The translations under genes and the position numbers were made by a program. The notes beneath the pieces were generated by a model. The model made no database searches, was not told the DNA's origin, and saw only the letters and a program-made list of their open reading frames with translations. From Tolypothrix bouteillei VB521301 (GTDB lineage Bacteria > Cyanobacteriota > Cyanobacteriia > Cyanobacteriales > Nostocaceae): a DNA stretch of 64,000 bases. The stretch is taken from assembly GCF_000760695.4 (NCBI RefSeq), contig NZ_JHEG04000001.1, positions 8,407,123 through 8,471,122 of the forward strand. The letters are read 5' to 3'. How positions within the stretch are numbered: the stretch's first letter is position 1; each line of letters opens with the position of its first letter. Shown here piece after piece: positions 10,014 through 18,857 of the stretch.

Positions 10014-11063
10014 TCAGCGATCGCTGACTTCAATTCCTACCTCCCCCACCGTACATTCACCAATGACAGAAGAAAAGCTATATCCCTCTGCTAAGAGTTG
10101 TTCTAAAATGGCGGGAGCGCTTTCTGGTGCTACAGCAAGCAACAAACCGCCACTGGTTTGAGGATCTGCTAGCAGTAAAGTTTCCCATTGAGCAAAGGAA
10201 TCCGTTAACCCTGCTTGCTTAATTTCAGATCGATAACTGTCCCAGTTGCGTTTTGCAGCACCCGGAAAAATGCCTTGCGATGCTAAAGCTTTAGCTTCTG
10301 GTAAAATGGGAATCTGAGAAAATGAGATTTTAGCTCTAATTTCACTCCCTCGGCAAATCTCCAGTAAATGACCGAGCAGCCCGAATCCCGTGACATCAGT
10401 CATGGCATGAACATCAGGATGAGTAGCTAAAGCAGCTCCTACTTTATTTAACTGTGTCATGACCTTAAGAACTGATTCGTAAGCGTCTGGTGTCAATTGA
10501 CCTTTCTTCAGGGCTGTCGTCATAACTCCAATCCCTAAAGGCTTCGTCAGAATCAGCTTGTCTTTTGGTTTTGCAGTGGCGTTCCGTCGCACAGACGTTG
10601 GATGCACTAATCCGGCTGCAACCAAGCCAAAAATGGGTTCCGGGGAATCAATAGAATGCCCGCCTGCAAGAGGAATCCCCGCTTCCTGACAAACTGCAGC
10701 CCCACCTAGCATAATGCCTCGAATTGCTTCCATCGGTAGGGTGTTGATTGGCATACCTAACACTGCTAAGGCTAAAATTGGTCTTCCACCCATGGCGTAG
10801 ACATCAGACAAAGCGTTTGTCGCTGCAATTCGTCCAAAATCTACTGGTTCATCAACAATAGGCATGAAAAAATCTGTTGTCAGCACTAGGGCTTGGTCAT
10901 CGTTTAGTTGATAAACTGCTGCATCATCACTCGTTTGAGTCCCTACTAGCAGTTGCTCTAACCCTTGATTTAAGGGAACTTGGCGTAAAATTTCCTGCAA
11001 TTGGGCAGGAGCAATTTTGCAGCCACAGCCACCACCATGAGAGTACTGAGTGAGGCGAATCAT
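10014..11063 (-). CDS. selD: Selenide, water dikinase
   Basis: Makes selenophosphate from selenide and ATP, the selenium donor for selenouridine in tRNA and for selenocysteine. Residues 1-17 read MIRLTQYSHGGGCGCKI, matching the catalytic loop of SelD with Cys13 (in place of Sec) and Lys16. Other hallmarks: LTTDFFMPIVDEP, ATNALSDVYAMGG, GGHSIDSPEP, LTKPLGIGV, MTDVTGFGLLGH and DPQTSGGLL. The 349-residue length equals a stand-alone SelD, without the N-terminal oxidoreductase extension that some cyanobacterial versions carry. No selU/mnmH, selA or selB is in the window. Confidence 0.95.
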   Translation of the reverse strand: MIRLTQYSHGGGCGCKIAPAQLQEILRQVPLNQGLEQLLVGTQTSDDAAVYQLNDDQALVLTTDFFMPIVDEPVDFGRIAATNALSDVYAMGGRPILALAVLGMPINTLPMEAIRGIMLGGAAVCQEAGIPLAGGHSIDSPEPIFGLVAAGLVHPTSVRRNATAKPKDKLILTKPLGIGVMTTALKKGQLTPDAYESVLKVMTQLNKVGAALATHPDVHAMTDVTGFGLLGHLLEICRGSEIRAKISFSQIPILPEAKALASQGIFPGAAKRNWDSYRSEIKQAGLTDSFAQWETLLLADPQTSGGLLLAVAPESAPAILEQLLAEGYSFSSVIGECTVGEVGIEVSDR

Positions 11064-11758
11064 AACTGAACATTTTATGTTTTTTAGTTTGAACCACTTA
11101 TTAATATAATGCTAACTTAGCCTAAGAAACCCAGTGTTTGGGAGATACAGGTTTATTTGTCTTGCCATGGAGTTCAGTGCGATCGCATTCAAGGTCAACT
11201 CGCACTCAACTTAAGAAAGCTTCTTCTCGCCTAAAAAAGCGTTTAAGCTACCTACTTGCACATCAAATAAGGGAGCACGAGTGACTCAGTCACCGTTAAC
11301 ACTTACAAGCCCGTCTTTACAGAATTTTTGTTATAATTTTTATTATCATATTGAACTCCTGTCCCACCCAAATGGAAGCAGTTAAAAGTTGGAGGCAGTT
11401 CTAATGAACAAATTTCACCATCCAGCGTAAAAAAGTATTTTTTCTTTTGTCGTATGCCCGTGTCTTTTTCAAGGTAGAACCTTGAGAAAGCATTACAAGC
11501 AAAGAGCAACCCTGTCAAGATACAAAAGTATGATTTTAAAGAGGTTGATATCAACAAGCATTCCAGTTGCGTTCGGTTTTCAAACCAACCTACTAAATTT
11601 CCCTCTAATTACTTATAAAAAATCTTACCTAAGAGAGAGGATTTGATTTAGACAAAAAGCTATATTCATTATAAGGCATTTTATTACAAAAATTAATATA
11701 AAATGTTGTATTTTAAAACATCAAAAAAGTAGGAAAGCCAGTTTTAAATTGACCTATT
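11064..11758. other. Noncoding spacer
   Basis: AT-rich spacer of about 695 bp. It contains the 13-bp palindrome GTGACTCAGTCAC at 11281. An 84-codon frame on the minus strand (11303-11557) has poor protein-like composition and I did not accept it. Confidence 0.4.
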
Positions 11759-12064
11759 ATGCAAGCGAATGGAGAAAGATCTTTATCAATAGAGCGGTTC
11801 ATTTCTAGGGAACACATCATCTCAAAATTACCAGAAAGCGCCCGTTTGCTCTCAGCCGATCTAGTTCCCTTTCAAGTGGCCGTAGATAAAAATTTAATTT
11901 TTCATAGTGTGTTACCAAGGGAAATGATATGGTATGTCAAAGTTTTATATTATAAAAACTTTGGCATACAAAACAAGCTTCCCATCAATGTGGTACAAAC
12001 TCTCATCTACGATGCTGAGACAGGAGACTTACTGTGTTGGCAGGGCACGTTTGAGAGATTGTAG
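11759..12064 (+). CDS. Hypothetical protein, 101 aa
   Basis: Soluble, no signal peptide, starting MQANGERSLSIERF. The second half (VVQTLIYDAETGDLLCWQGTF) suggests a beta-hairpin-rich fold. I do not recognise the family. The start ATG has only a weak AT-rich leader. It converges with the small gene ending at 12088, 23 bp away. Confidence 0.45.
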   Translation: MQANGERSLSIERFISREHIISKLPESARLLSADLVPFQVAVDKNLIFHSVLPREMIWYVKVLYYKNFGIQNKLPINVVQTLIYDAETGDLLCWQGTFERL

Positions 12065-12087
12065 TTGTTCCCCAAGTCCACAAAGCG

Positions 12088-12318
12088 CTAAGACTTGTAA
12101 TAGCACTGCTCAATCCAGAGCCGCATTTCTTCTTCAGAACCAAAACAAGCCGAACGTCCTGTTATTGGATCGTAAGCATGCCAGGAAAAAACTTGTCCTT
12201 TCCGATCTAATTCCTGCCAGACTTGCAATTCAGAAGCTCTCATCAAAAACGTTACAAATTGTTGCCAAGTTTTCTGAATGGCTGGCAAGATTTTTGTATT
12301 GAAATTCATGCTTTTCAT
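12088..12318 (-). CDS. Small hypothetical protein, 76 aa, cyanobacterial type
   Basis: Reads MKSMNFNTKILPAIQKTW..., with later blocks VWQELDRKGQVFSWHAYDP and EEEMRLWIEQCYY. The composition (aromatic-rich, WHAYDP.TG) resembles small conserved cyanobacterial proteins of unknown function. The start at 12318 is chosen because AGGA lies seven bases upstream; a longer frame to 12351 lacks this. It is divergent from the MocR-type gene, sharing its 308-bp upstream region with the three-site operator candidate. Confidence 0.55.
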   Translation of the reverse strand: MKSMNFNTKILPAIQKTWQQFVTFLMRASELQVWQELDRKGQVFSWHAYDPITGRSACFGSEEEMRLWIEQCYYKS

Positions 12319-12367
12319 ATTTACATCCTGGGAAAAGTCATACCATTTCACCCAACGATCGCTACAC

Positions 12368-12402
12368 GCGATTCCCCCGCGTACCTTAGGTGGGGGAATC
12401 GC
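12368..12402. repeat. Stem-loop in the divergent upstream region
   Basis: GCGATTCCCCC (12368-12378) pairs perfectly with GGGGGAATCGC (12392-12402). There is no T-run, so it is a repeat or RNA structure rather than a classic terminator. Confidence 0.55.
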
Positions 12403-12495
12403 ATTTGGCTCAAAGATTTGGAAAATTGGTATAAAAGCTGTTACTTCTACTTTCTCTCAGAAATTTTTAACAGAGAAGGTACACTTTTAACGATT

Positions 12496-12560
12496 TGTAC
12501 TAGAACAGTTGTCAAGATGCAGAACTGTTCTGGTAAAAATTGATGAAACTGTACTAGAAC
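12496..12560. promoter_or_regulatory. Three-copy operator candidate for the MocR-type regulator
   Basis: TACTAGAACAGTT occurs at 12498-12510. Its near-copy TACCAGAACAGTT is on the opposite strand at 12523-12535. TACTAGAAC recurs at 12552-12560 within TGTACTAGAAC, a block present twice (12496 and 12550). Together they form one inverted pair plus a direct repeat, 67-129 bp before the MocR start. This is a typical arrangement for a GntR/MocR binding region. Confidence 0.5.
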
Positions 12561-12626
12561 GAGAAAGAAAAAATCACTTATATTACAAGTAATAGTAATG
12601 TTGTAGTCTTTCAACAATGCACCATT

Positions 12627-14084
12627 ATGAAGATTTGGTTGGAACGGGAATCAGCTAAACCTATTTACTTGCAAATACGCGATCGCATCAGTCGTCTGAT
12701 CGACTCTGGTGTACTGCAACCAGGCGATCGTCTTCCTTCCATCCGCTCGCTAGCGGAAAGTTTGCAAGTTAATAAACTCACAATTGTTGAGGCTTACAAC
12801 GTTTTAGAAGCAGATGGAATTATTTCCGCCCGTCAGGGAGCGGGATACTTTGTGAATAGTATCAATCGTTTCTCTGCTAAATTAAAATCAACATTTGCTC
12901 CCGTGCAAAATGTCATCATTCCAGAGCAGGGTAGAAGCAGTTTTTTTGATATGTATACGGCTACGGTAGAAGCACAAACCCAGCCAGGAATGGTTAATTT
13001 TGGTTGTGGTTTTCCTCATCCACCAAAAGATATTGATTTAATTGCAAGACGAGCACTCAGACAGGCTCCCGATGGCTTATTTAAATATGACTTACCTCAA
13101 GGACAGCTAACTCTTCGCAGACAAATTGCTCAAATGCTGATACAGCAAGGGATGGAGGTGACAGCAGAAAATTTAATTGTTACCAGTGGTTCCGAGCAAG
13201 GGCTGTCCTTGGCATTGCAGTATTATTTACAGCCGGGAGATTGGGCGATCGTAGAAACGCCCACTTATTTTGGTGCGCTTGCGAGTTTGGAAAACTTGGG
13301 AGCTAAAATTATTGGTATTCCCATGACTGCTCAAGGCATGAATTTAGATTTACTGGAGAAGTATCTCAAGAGCCATCGTCCAAAACTCATATACACAATT
13401 AGTGCCTTACACAATCCTACTGGAATTACAACAACACAAGCACACCGACAAGCATTGCTAGCATTAGCAGAGAAATATGAATGTCCGATTTTAGAAGATA
13501 ACGCTTACGAAGGATTAACTTTTGAACCCGCTCCTGCGCCAATCAAAGCTTTTGACAAACAAGATTTAGTTATATACTTAGGGACATTTTCTAAAACTTT
13601 AATGCCCGGTTTAAGAGTCGGTTACATGGTTGTGACAGGTAAACATTTTCATAAGATACTTGAGCGAAAATTACTTCATGACCTTCACACCTCTACTATT
13701 TCTCAAGCAATTGTAAGCGAATACTTGGCTTCAGGACATCTGCGCCGTCACCTCAATCGATTGCGGACGGAAAACCTTCACACTCGCGATGTTATGCTAG
13801 CAGCACTAGAGCGTTACTTTCCCCAAGAAGCTAAGTGGACGGTACCGAAAGGTGGGTTATTTCTCTGGGTACAATTGCCAGAACACACTCCCATTCAAAC
13901 AATACGCATTGAAGCTTTATCTCAAAACGTTTTAGTTCCGTGTCATTCAGTCTTTTTCCCAGATAGGAAAGGATATCCTGCTATGCGGTTGACTTTCACT
14001 CCTTCTCCAGAAGAGATTGAGCAAGGTGTCTCTGTTTTGGGTAAATTACTGAAGAGATATCTTTATGCAAAAATTGCCAGTTGA
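12627..14084 (+). CDS. MocR-type GntR regulator with aminotransferase domain
   Basis: 485 residues. Residues about 5-75 form a GntR winged helix-turn-helix (PIYLQIRDRISRLIDSG, GDRLPSIRSLAESLQVN, TIVEAYNVLEADG.I..RQGAGYFV). Residues about 110-480 form a fold-type I aminotransferase domain: VTSGSEQGLSLAL, NPTG, ILEDNAYEGL, and the PLP-binding lysine in GTFSKTLMPGLRVGY near residue 323. MocR proteins sense amines or vitamers through PLP and control nearby genes; however, enzymes of the 2-aminoadipate aminotransferase type share this layout. The regulated gene is not obvious: the divergent neighbour is a small unknown. Repeats upstream may be its own operator. Confidence 0.85.
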   Translation: MKIWLERESAKPIYLQIRDRISRLIDSGVLQPGDRLPSIRSLAESLQVNKLTIVEAYNVLEADGIISARQGAGYFVNSINRFSAKLKSTFAPVQNVIIPEQGRSSFFDMYTATVEAQTQPGMVNFGCGFPHPPKDIDLIARRALRQAPDGLFKYDLPQGQLTLRRQIAQMLIQQGMEVTAENLIVTSGSEQGLSLALQYYLQPGDWAIVETPTYFGALASLENLGAKIIGIPMTAQGMNLDLLEKYLKSHRPKLIYTISALHNPTGITTTQAHRQALLALAEKYECPILEDNAYEGLTFEPAPAPIKAFDKQDLVIYLGTFSKTLMPGLRVGYMVVTGKHFHKILERKLLHDLHTSTISQAIVSEYLASGHLRRHLNRLRTENLHTRDVMLAALERYFPQEAKWTVPKGGLFLWVQLPEHTPIQTIRIEALSQNVLVPCHSVFFPDRKGYPAMRLTFTPSPEEIEQGVSVLGKLLKRYLYAKIAS

Positions 14085-14218
14085 GCGGGGGAACTTCCCA
14101 ATTCAAAAGTATCCAAGTGTTTTGTGGGAGCAAGTAAAATTTCTGCATTCCATTTGTCTTTGTGCTGTCTAGCCTATAGCTTGTTGAACGGCAAACCATG
14201 CATCGCAACTACAAACTA

Positions 14219-15202
14219 TTAAAAGCAAGCAAGTAAACGATAGCCATCATCTCGATTAAGCCGATCGAATTTTTGCAGCAAACCATTATTTTGAGAAACA
14301 AATAGTGAATCTCCGTAATCTACTCTATCCCGAGCTAGACCATAAAACCATTGAGTCGTTGAAAGAATCTCCTGAAGATATATTAAGTCCGAATAGCTGT
14401 TACAACCTTCAGTTTCTACCAACAACCTTTGCAATTTTTCTAAATCTGTACCTTGAGGAACAAAAACCAATGTATCTGGTTCATAAAAAGATAACAGACA
14501 CATTGATTCAAAAGAATATTCATTAAGTGGCTCATAAATACCTAAAGGTCGTTTGCTAGCAGCAGTCACGGTCAATTGCTGAATAAATTTATATTTCGTT
14601 GGCTCTCGCTCTAACATTAAGAATGAATCATCATCGAATAAGTCAGTCACTAGCCAAGGTGGAGTAATATCACAATCACATACATTCCAAAGACGACCTG
14701 CAGGTTCATGGTAACCGCTTAGCAATATAGCTTTTGCCAATGAACTCATTTTACTAGTTACATCATAACTTCTAAGACATAAATTGGTGGATGCTACATT
14801 AAGAAAGACATTGCGAAAATTTTGTTCTCTTGATATAAAGCCAAAACATAAAAATCTTTTTGATCCGGCAAAGGGAAAAATAGACCAGAAATAATTAGTT
14901 GAGAGAAAATTTAGGAATTCATCTATTTCGTTAAAAGAAGTTTTATACTTGGGACTGTTATATGCAGGGATAGAACCATGAAAGGATAAATGGGACTTTT
15001 CTTGAATTATGCGATCGCCATGAATATACCAAGGCTGAGAGTAAGAATAGCCTTGATGAGATGGTATATCTTCGACTGAAGTTAAGTGGTTGTCTCCTTG
15101 CGTATCGCAGATAAAAACATTAGAAGATGTTTTTTTGAGAAATTCATCTATTGTCTTAATTAGAAAAGGTCGATAGTCAATAAACAAACTAAGATAATAC
15201 AC
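14219..15202 (-). CDS. Hypothetical protein, 327 aa, following fic
   Basis: Starts with GTG (MYYLSLFIDYRPFLIKT), 17 bp after the fic stop codon on the same strand, so the two are probably one transcript. Soluble; no signal peptide, transmembrane segment or familiar motif. It is rich in aromatic and acidic residues (FDDDSFLMLERE, YEPLNEY, LARDRVDYGDS). Composition suggests an alpha/beta protein of about 37 kDa. The tight spacing makes it a candidate partner or target of the Fic enzyme, but that is only inference. Confidence 0.6.
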   Translation of the reverse strand: MYYLSLFIDYRPFLIKTIDEFLKKTSSNVFICDTQGDNHLTSVEDIPSHQGYSYSQPWYIHGDRIIQEKSHLSFHGSIPAYNSPKYKTSFNEIDEFLNFLSTNYFWSIFPFAGSKRFLCFGFISREQNFRNVFLNVASTNLCLRSYDVTSKMSSLAKAILLSGYHEPAGRLWNVCDCDITPPWLVTDLFDDDSFLMLEREPTKYKFIQQLTVTAASKRPLGIYEPLNEYSFESMCLLSFYEPDTLVFVPQGTDLEKLQRLLVETEGCNSYSDLIYLQEILSTTQWFYGLARDRVDYGDSLFVSQNNGLLQKFDRLNRDDGYRLLACF

Positions 15203-15219
15203 GAGTTTTTTAGATAAAT

Positions 15220-16248
15220 CTAATAGCGTTCTCTTAAAAATGCTAACATCTCTTCGTACAATGGAAAGCCGCGACCCCGGCTTTCCCGAGCAGTCGATAA
15301 AATGTGCGGCATTTCAATCAACGATTGTTGAGCAGCATCCACAAACAACTCCAATAATGGGGAAAGGTTGTTCTGTTGTTGACCCTCCACAATCGCATCA
15401 ATATACGCTTTACGCACCTGATTGGAAATTACCACGATTGGATAGCCAGATCTTAATAACAGCAAATTCATTAACAATCTTCCCGTGCGTCCGTTCCCAT
15501 CGCGAAACGGATGAATTGAAACAAATCGCAAATGAGCTTCTGCTGCAAACTCAATTGGGTGCTGAACCGCAGTTTCTGACGAATTCAACCAAGTGACAAA
15601 CTCAGTTATTAACTCGTTGAGTAAATAGTGTGGAGGATAGAGATACTCAGTTCCAACCGCTTTAACATCAAGTTGACGGTAGCGTCCTGCTTCTTCAGGA
15701 GAAATTGCCTGTAGAATTAAATTATGAATTTGTTTGATTTCCCATTCTCCAATAGGGGTTGAGTTTTGGGCAAGTTGCTCAATATAATCGATCGCATCTT
15801 TATGACCGATGACTTCTAAATGTTCGCGTAGCGTTTTCCCACCAATTGTGATTCCGGTTTCTAATACTAAAGCAGTTTCACTTTGTGTCAAAGTGTTGCC
15901 TTCAATCGCGTTTGAGTTATAGGTAAAGCGCACATCATAGAGTTTCTTAAGTTCTGCAACCACTGTTGTCGGGAGTGGACGAAAGCTATCCAACCAAGCT
16001 TTAAGTTGATTCACCTGCTGAAATTTATCTGAAAGTGTCATATTTGGCAAAAGTGACAAGCGATTTTGAATTTCTTGTGTCACATCAGGAAGGCGATGTT
16101 GAATCAGCATTTGAATAAAGGTATCGTAGCATCGAGCGGCAATTTCAGTAAATGAGGCAGGAGACGTGCTAGATGGTACTTGATTGACAGCCATAAAATA
16201 TTGCTTGTTAAACCTTAGCTCTTTAGAGTCCAAACTTGCTTGGGTCAT
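15220..16248 (-). CDS. Fic family protein (adenylyltransferase), class II type
   Basis: Fic enzymes move AMP, or other phosphate-containing groups, onto target protein side chains. The active-site motif HPFRDGNGRTGR is complete (HxFx[D/E]GNGRxxR). Upstream, SNAIEGN fits the inhibitory helix [S/T]xxxE[G/N] located N-terminal to the Fic core, so the enzyme carries its own off-switch. An N-terminal Fic_N-like helical region (RFTYN, GKTLREHLEVIGH) precedes it. The start at 16248 (MTQASLDSKELRF) follows AAGG; a longer frame reaches 16353 but its first 35 residues look like noncoding leader. The protein stops soon after the core without the winged-helix tail of many relatives. Confidence 0.88.
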   Translation of the reverse strand: MTQASLDSKELRFNKQYFMAVNQVPSSTSPASFTEIAARCYDTFIQMLIQHRLPDVTQEIQNRLSLLPNMTLSDKFQQVNQLKAWLDSFRPLPTTVVAELKKLYDVRFTYNSNAIEGNTLTQSETALVLETGITIGGKTLREHLEVIGHKDAIDYIEQLAQNSTPIGEWEIKQIHNLILQAISPEEAGRYRQLDVKAVGTEYLYPPHYLLNELITEFVTWLNSSETAVQHPIEFAAEAHLRFVSIHPFRDGNGRTGRLLMNLLLLRSGYPIVVISNQVRKAYIDAIVEGQQQNNLSPLLELFVDAAQQSLIEMPHILSTARESRGRGFPLYEEMLAFLRERY

Positions 16249-16357
16249 ATTATCCGCCTTGCTGTTTGAACACAAACTTAAGATCCATTTTAGAAAAAAC
16301 TTATAAGTATGAGCTAGCTGATATGTCAATCCTATTTGATTTATGAAATACAAGTAG

Positions 16358-16408
16358 GTAGGGCTATGCCGTACAGAAAGCTTTCGTGCTTGGCAATGCC
16401 CACCCTAC
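16358..16408. repeat. 51-bp quasi-palindrome upstream of fic
   Basis: GTAGGG(C)TATGCC... at the left end pairs with ...GGCAATGCCCACCCTAC at the right; the centre AGAAAGCTTTC is also palindromic. It could form a long imperfect cruciform. It resembles dispersed cyanobacterial palindromic repeats. Confidence 0.55.
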
Positions 16409-17015
16409 AGTACTTAAAATTTTTCTCGAATGATTGAGGATTGTTATGTTATTAAGCACAAGTAGTGTCTGGCTTAAATTTATAAGCAGTAGCTTAATAT
16501 CAGCGTTATGCAAAGCGATTGGGCTTGATGATTGCAGAAATATAACTGGAACCAAGAACTGTATTTCACCGTCCCAAAGCAGACAATCTTTATGATGCAT
16601 TAGTGCTACAGCGATTGCCTAAGGGCAAAGCGTGGCGTTTATGCGCTTGCGAGAATAATACCAAATATCAACCGGGGCTACAAATGATTCCTTAACTTAT
16701 ACGGAGTTGCATCAAAGATATCACTTGTTGATGGGACAAGGGAGACAAGGGAGAAAGTACGATGTATGAACACAACTTGGTATTACCTTTTTAAAAAGGC
16801 GTTAAATCTGCTAAAAGTTCGTGAAAATGGATACAATCTATCAGTAGAAGAAAATCAAGAAACTTTTCCGGAATTTCACCGACTTACTTTGTATCCTCCA
16901 TTAGTAGACGATAGTAGAAACCGACATTAAAACAACAGGATAGTTGATGAAAATACGGCTATTCTACACAAACAAATTACTATTTCCAAACTCACAATAA
17001 CGGAGATTAAATAAC
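16409..17015. other. Noncoding spacer upstream of the SH3 gene
   Basis: About 600 bp without a credible gene; a 78-codon minus-strand frame runs through the palindrome at 16358 and is rejected. AACGGAGATT directly before 17016 provides the ribosome-binding site for the next gene. Confidence 0.4.
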
Positions 17016-17591
17016 ATGGAAACTCGTAACCAAAATTCTAAATTTGGCGTATCTTCTCTTAAGAAAAGTGCAGCAGTCGCTGGTCTATTGTTTGTAACAA
17101 CATTAAGCTCGGCATTTGCAACTGGTATGGCTCCTGCTCGAGCTGGTTATGATGATTATAATGACCAATCTACATACTACTCTCAAGCTTATGGTGGTCG
17201 GCGTGCTCCCGTTCGCACAGTGCAAGTCACTGCACCGACTGCAGTCATTATTCGTTCCGGTCCGGGTTTGAATTATGAAAGAATCGGCAGAATCCCTAAC
17301 GGACATTACGTCAGAGTCAGCTATTCTTCAGGGAACTGGTCAAAGCTTGTTGGCGGTCCTGGTTGGATTAGTTCTGATTACATTGCTGGTACTGGCGGTC
17401 GTCGCGATCGCGTTTATACTGCACGAGTTAATGCACCTGTTGGAGTGGTTATTCGTTCCGGTCCTGGTTCTGACTATACAAGAATCGGTAGCATACGTCA
17501 TGGAGAGTATGTCAGAGTGAGCTATTCTTCTGGAGATTGGGTAAAGCTTGCTGGGCGACGCGGTTGGGTTCATGCTGACTACCTTGACTAG
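17016..17591 (+). CDS. Exported protein with two bacterial SH3 domains
   Basis: 191 residues. Residues 1-43 form a signal peptide (KKSAAVAGLLFVTTLSSAFA, cleavage near ARA-GYDD). Two tandem SH3_3 domains follow, about residues 65-125 and 130-190, each with the pattern VIIRSGPG.NYERIG...G.YVRVSYSSGNWSKLVG..GWI..DYI. The two copies are strongly alike (VRVSYSSG-W-KL), a recent internal duplication. Such domains bind peptidoglycan stem peptides in the periplasm or wall. There is no enzyme domain, so it is a binding-only protein. A stand-alone gene with a good ribosome-binding site. Confidence 0.85.
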   Translation: METRNQNSKFGVSSLKKSAAVAGLLFVTTLSSAFATGMAPARAGYDDYNDQSTYYSQAYGGRRAPVRTVQVTAPTAVIIRSGPGLNYERIGRIPNGHYVRVSYSSGNWSKLVGGPGWISSDYIAGTGGRRDRVYTARVNAPVGVVIRSGPGSDYTRIGSIRHGEYVRVSYSSGDWVKLAGRRGWVHADYLD

Positions 17592-17697
17592 ACGCTAATT
17601 TGAATGTGAGTTTGACAGACCTCACACTCAAGCTCTCTCCTAAAACAACAGAGCATTCGGGTGACATCCTTCCCTCATTTAAGCCTCTTTAGTTCCT

Positions 17698-17790
17698 CGT
17701 TCCCAGGCTCCGCCTGGGAATGCTTTGAGGGAGGCTCCACCTCTACCCATCAGGTTAGGCGGAGCCTCTTGTACCTACGAGGCGAGGCGT
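17698..17790. repeat. REP-like repeat cluster
   Basis: CGTTCCCAGGCTCCGCCTGG at 17699 is the same hairpin family as 2048-2070; GGAGGCTCCAC and GGCGGAGCCTC at 17730-17768 make a second stem. It lies downstream of the SH3 gene. Confidence 0.6.
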
Positions 17791-17949
17791 CTGACCCATA
17801 ATTAGCACTCCTTATTCAGTAGATGTGAGTAGCCAGTGCGTATAATGATGTGCTTTTACCCATTTTGTATCCTAATTTTTGCAAGATTATAGTTCAAAGT
17901 TGCCATGATATGCTTCAAGTCTATATTTTTATTAAAAATTAAATTAACA

Positions 17950-18222
17950 TTAGTGAACTGAATTATACGATTGAATTGCTATTTTATTAGAATCTTCAAT
18001 ATCTATTTCCAAATATTTTTCTTTAATAAACTTAATTAATTTTTTTAAAGCATTTTCTGTAACATCAATTGCATTATGAAAATTAGAATAATCTATATCC
18101 CATTGGTCACGTATATTTATGGGGAATGAATTCTTTGTTTCGTACTCATCGCTAGGACGAAACTGTTCCCCTGCTAAAATTTCATCTCTGGGAATGCAAG
18201 TTTTGAATACTGACGGAAGCAT
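17950..18222 (-). CDS. Small hypothetical protein, possibly a truncated remnant
   Basis: The start at 18222 gives MLPSVFKTCIPRDEILAGE. This opening resembles, from memory, the N-terminus of large DUF499 ATPase-like proteins, but the sequence then diverges after about 19 residues and ends at 90. An upstream extension to 18273 is less likely. The rest (ENALKKLIKFIKEKYLEIDI) is a lysine-rich helix. It could be a fusion scar left by a deletion that removed most of a large gene, or simply a small unknown protein. Confidence 0.4.
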   Translation of the reverse strand: MLPSVFKTCIPRDEILAGEQFRPSDEYETKNSFPINIRDQWDIDYSNFHNAIDVTENALKKLIKFIKEKYLEIDIEDSNKIAIQSYNSVH

Positions 18223-18314
18223 AGAAATATCTAGATGGTTTGTAGTTGACAGCCAACAACTAACCGCCAACAATTATCTGTTTTTAAATATACTAAAGTG
18301 TTTTTTGACTTATA

Positions 18315-18857
18315 TTAAACACAAATTGGTTTGTCTGTATTAATTAGACCCCTGGCACTAGCCCACCCACGGATAAAGTTTCGGATTTCATTAACGCGGG
18401 ATGTCCGATCTGTCTTGCCATCTCTGATGCCTAAAAGAGAATTATGCTGTTTAAGAATATAGGGGATAAATCCAGACAAATCATCATATTCTTCAGGGTC
18501 TTTATAGCCTGGGTTTAGCCAATGAATAAATAGCTCATATTTGTGTTCTATAAAATATTGAATTGTTGCTCCTACAGCATCATTTGGGTACTCCATTGAG
18601 CAAAGAACGATACGTGGATTCTCAAAATTAATAAGACTTTTGGGGTTAAGAATTTCTTTCACATCCTTGCCACGTTCTCCAGGTGAACCATTGATCGGGA
18701 AGACGTTTACCCAATCTTTCTGATTTTTGGAGAGATATAATCGACGCTCGTTTCCATAATGGCTAGTTTTTACAGTTGCTCCAAATAAATCTTCCCAAGT
18801 TGAACTCTTGCCTGCATTACTGTGTCCTACAACTCCAACCAATAAACGATCGGTCAT
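18315..18857 (-). CDS. P-loop protein of unknown function, 180 aa
   Basis: Begins MTDRLLVGVVGHSNAGKSST; GHSNAGKSS is a Walker A loop at residues 11-19. No clear Walker B or GTPase NKxD motif can be picked out. Other blocks: NVFPINGSPGERGKDVKEIL, RIVLCSMEYPNDAVGATIQYFI and a C-terminal helix (VNEIRNFIRGWASARG). This looks like a small nucleotide-binding protein that handles a kinase-like or GTPase-like reaction, but the family is not recognised. The start at 18857 is preferred to 18887 because the Walker A lies at the usual distance. The gene 92 bp downstream is the short remnant-like ORF. Confidence 0.6.
   Translation of the reverse strand: MTDRLLVGVVGHSNAGKSSTWEDLFGATVKTSHYGNERRLYLSKNQKDWVNVFPINGSPGERGKDVKEILNPKSLINFENPRIVLCSMEYPNDAVGATIQYFIEHKYELFIHWLNPGYKDPEEYDDLSGFIPYILKQHNSLLGIRDGKTDRTSRVNEIRNFIRGWASARGLINTDKPICV

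Noticed and set aside
11303..11557. 84-codon minus-strand frame with a hydrophobic start
   Set aside because: Poor composition after residue 25 and no ribosome-binding site; could be a tiny gene but evidence is too weak.
16364..16600. 78-codon minus-strand frame upstream of fic
   Set aside because: It starts in spacer and ends across the 51-bp palindrome; no ribosome-binding site or protein-like pattern.
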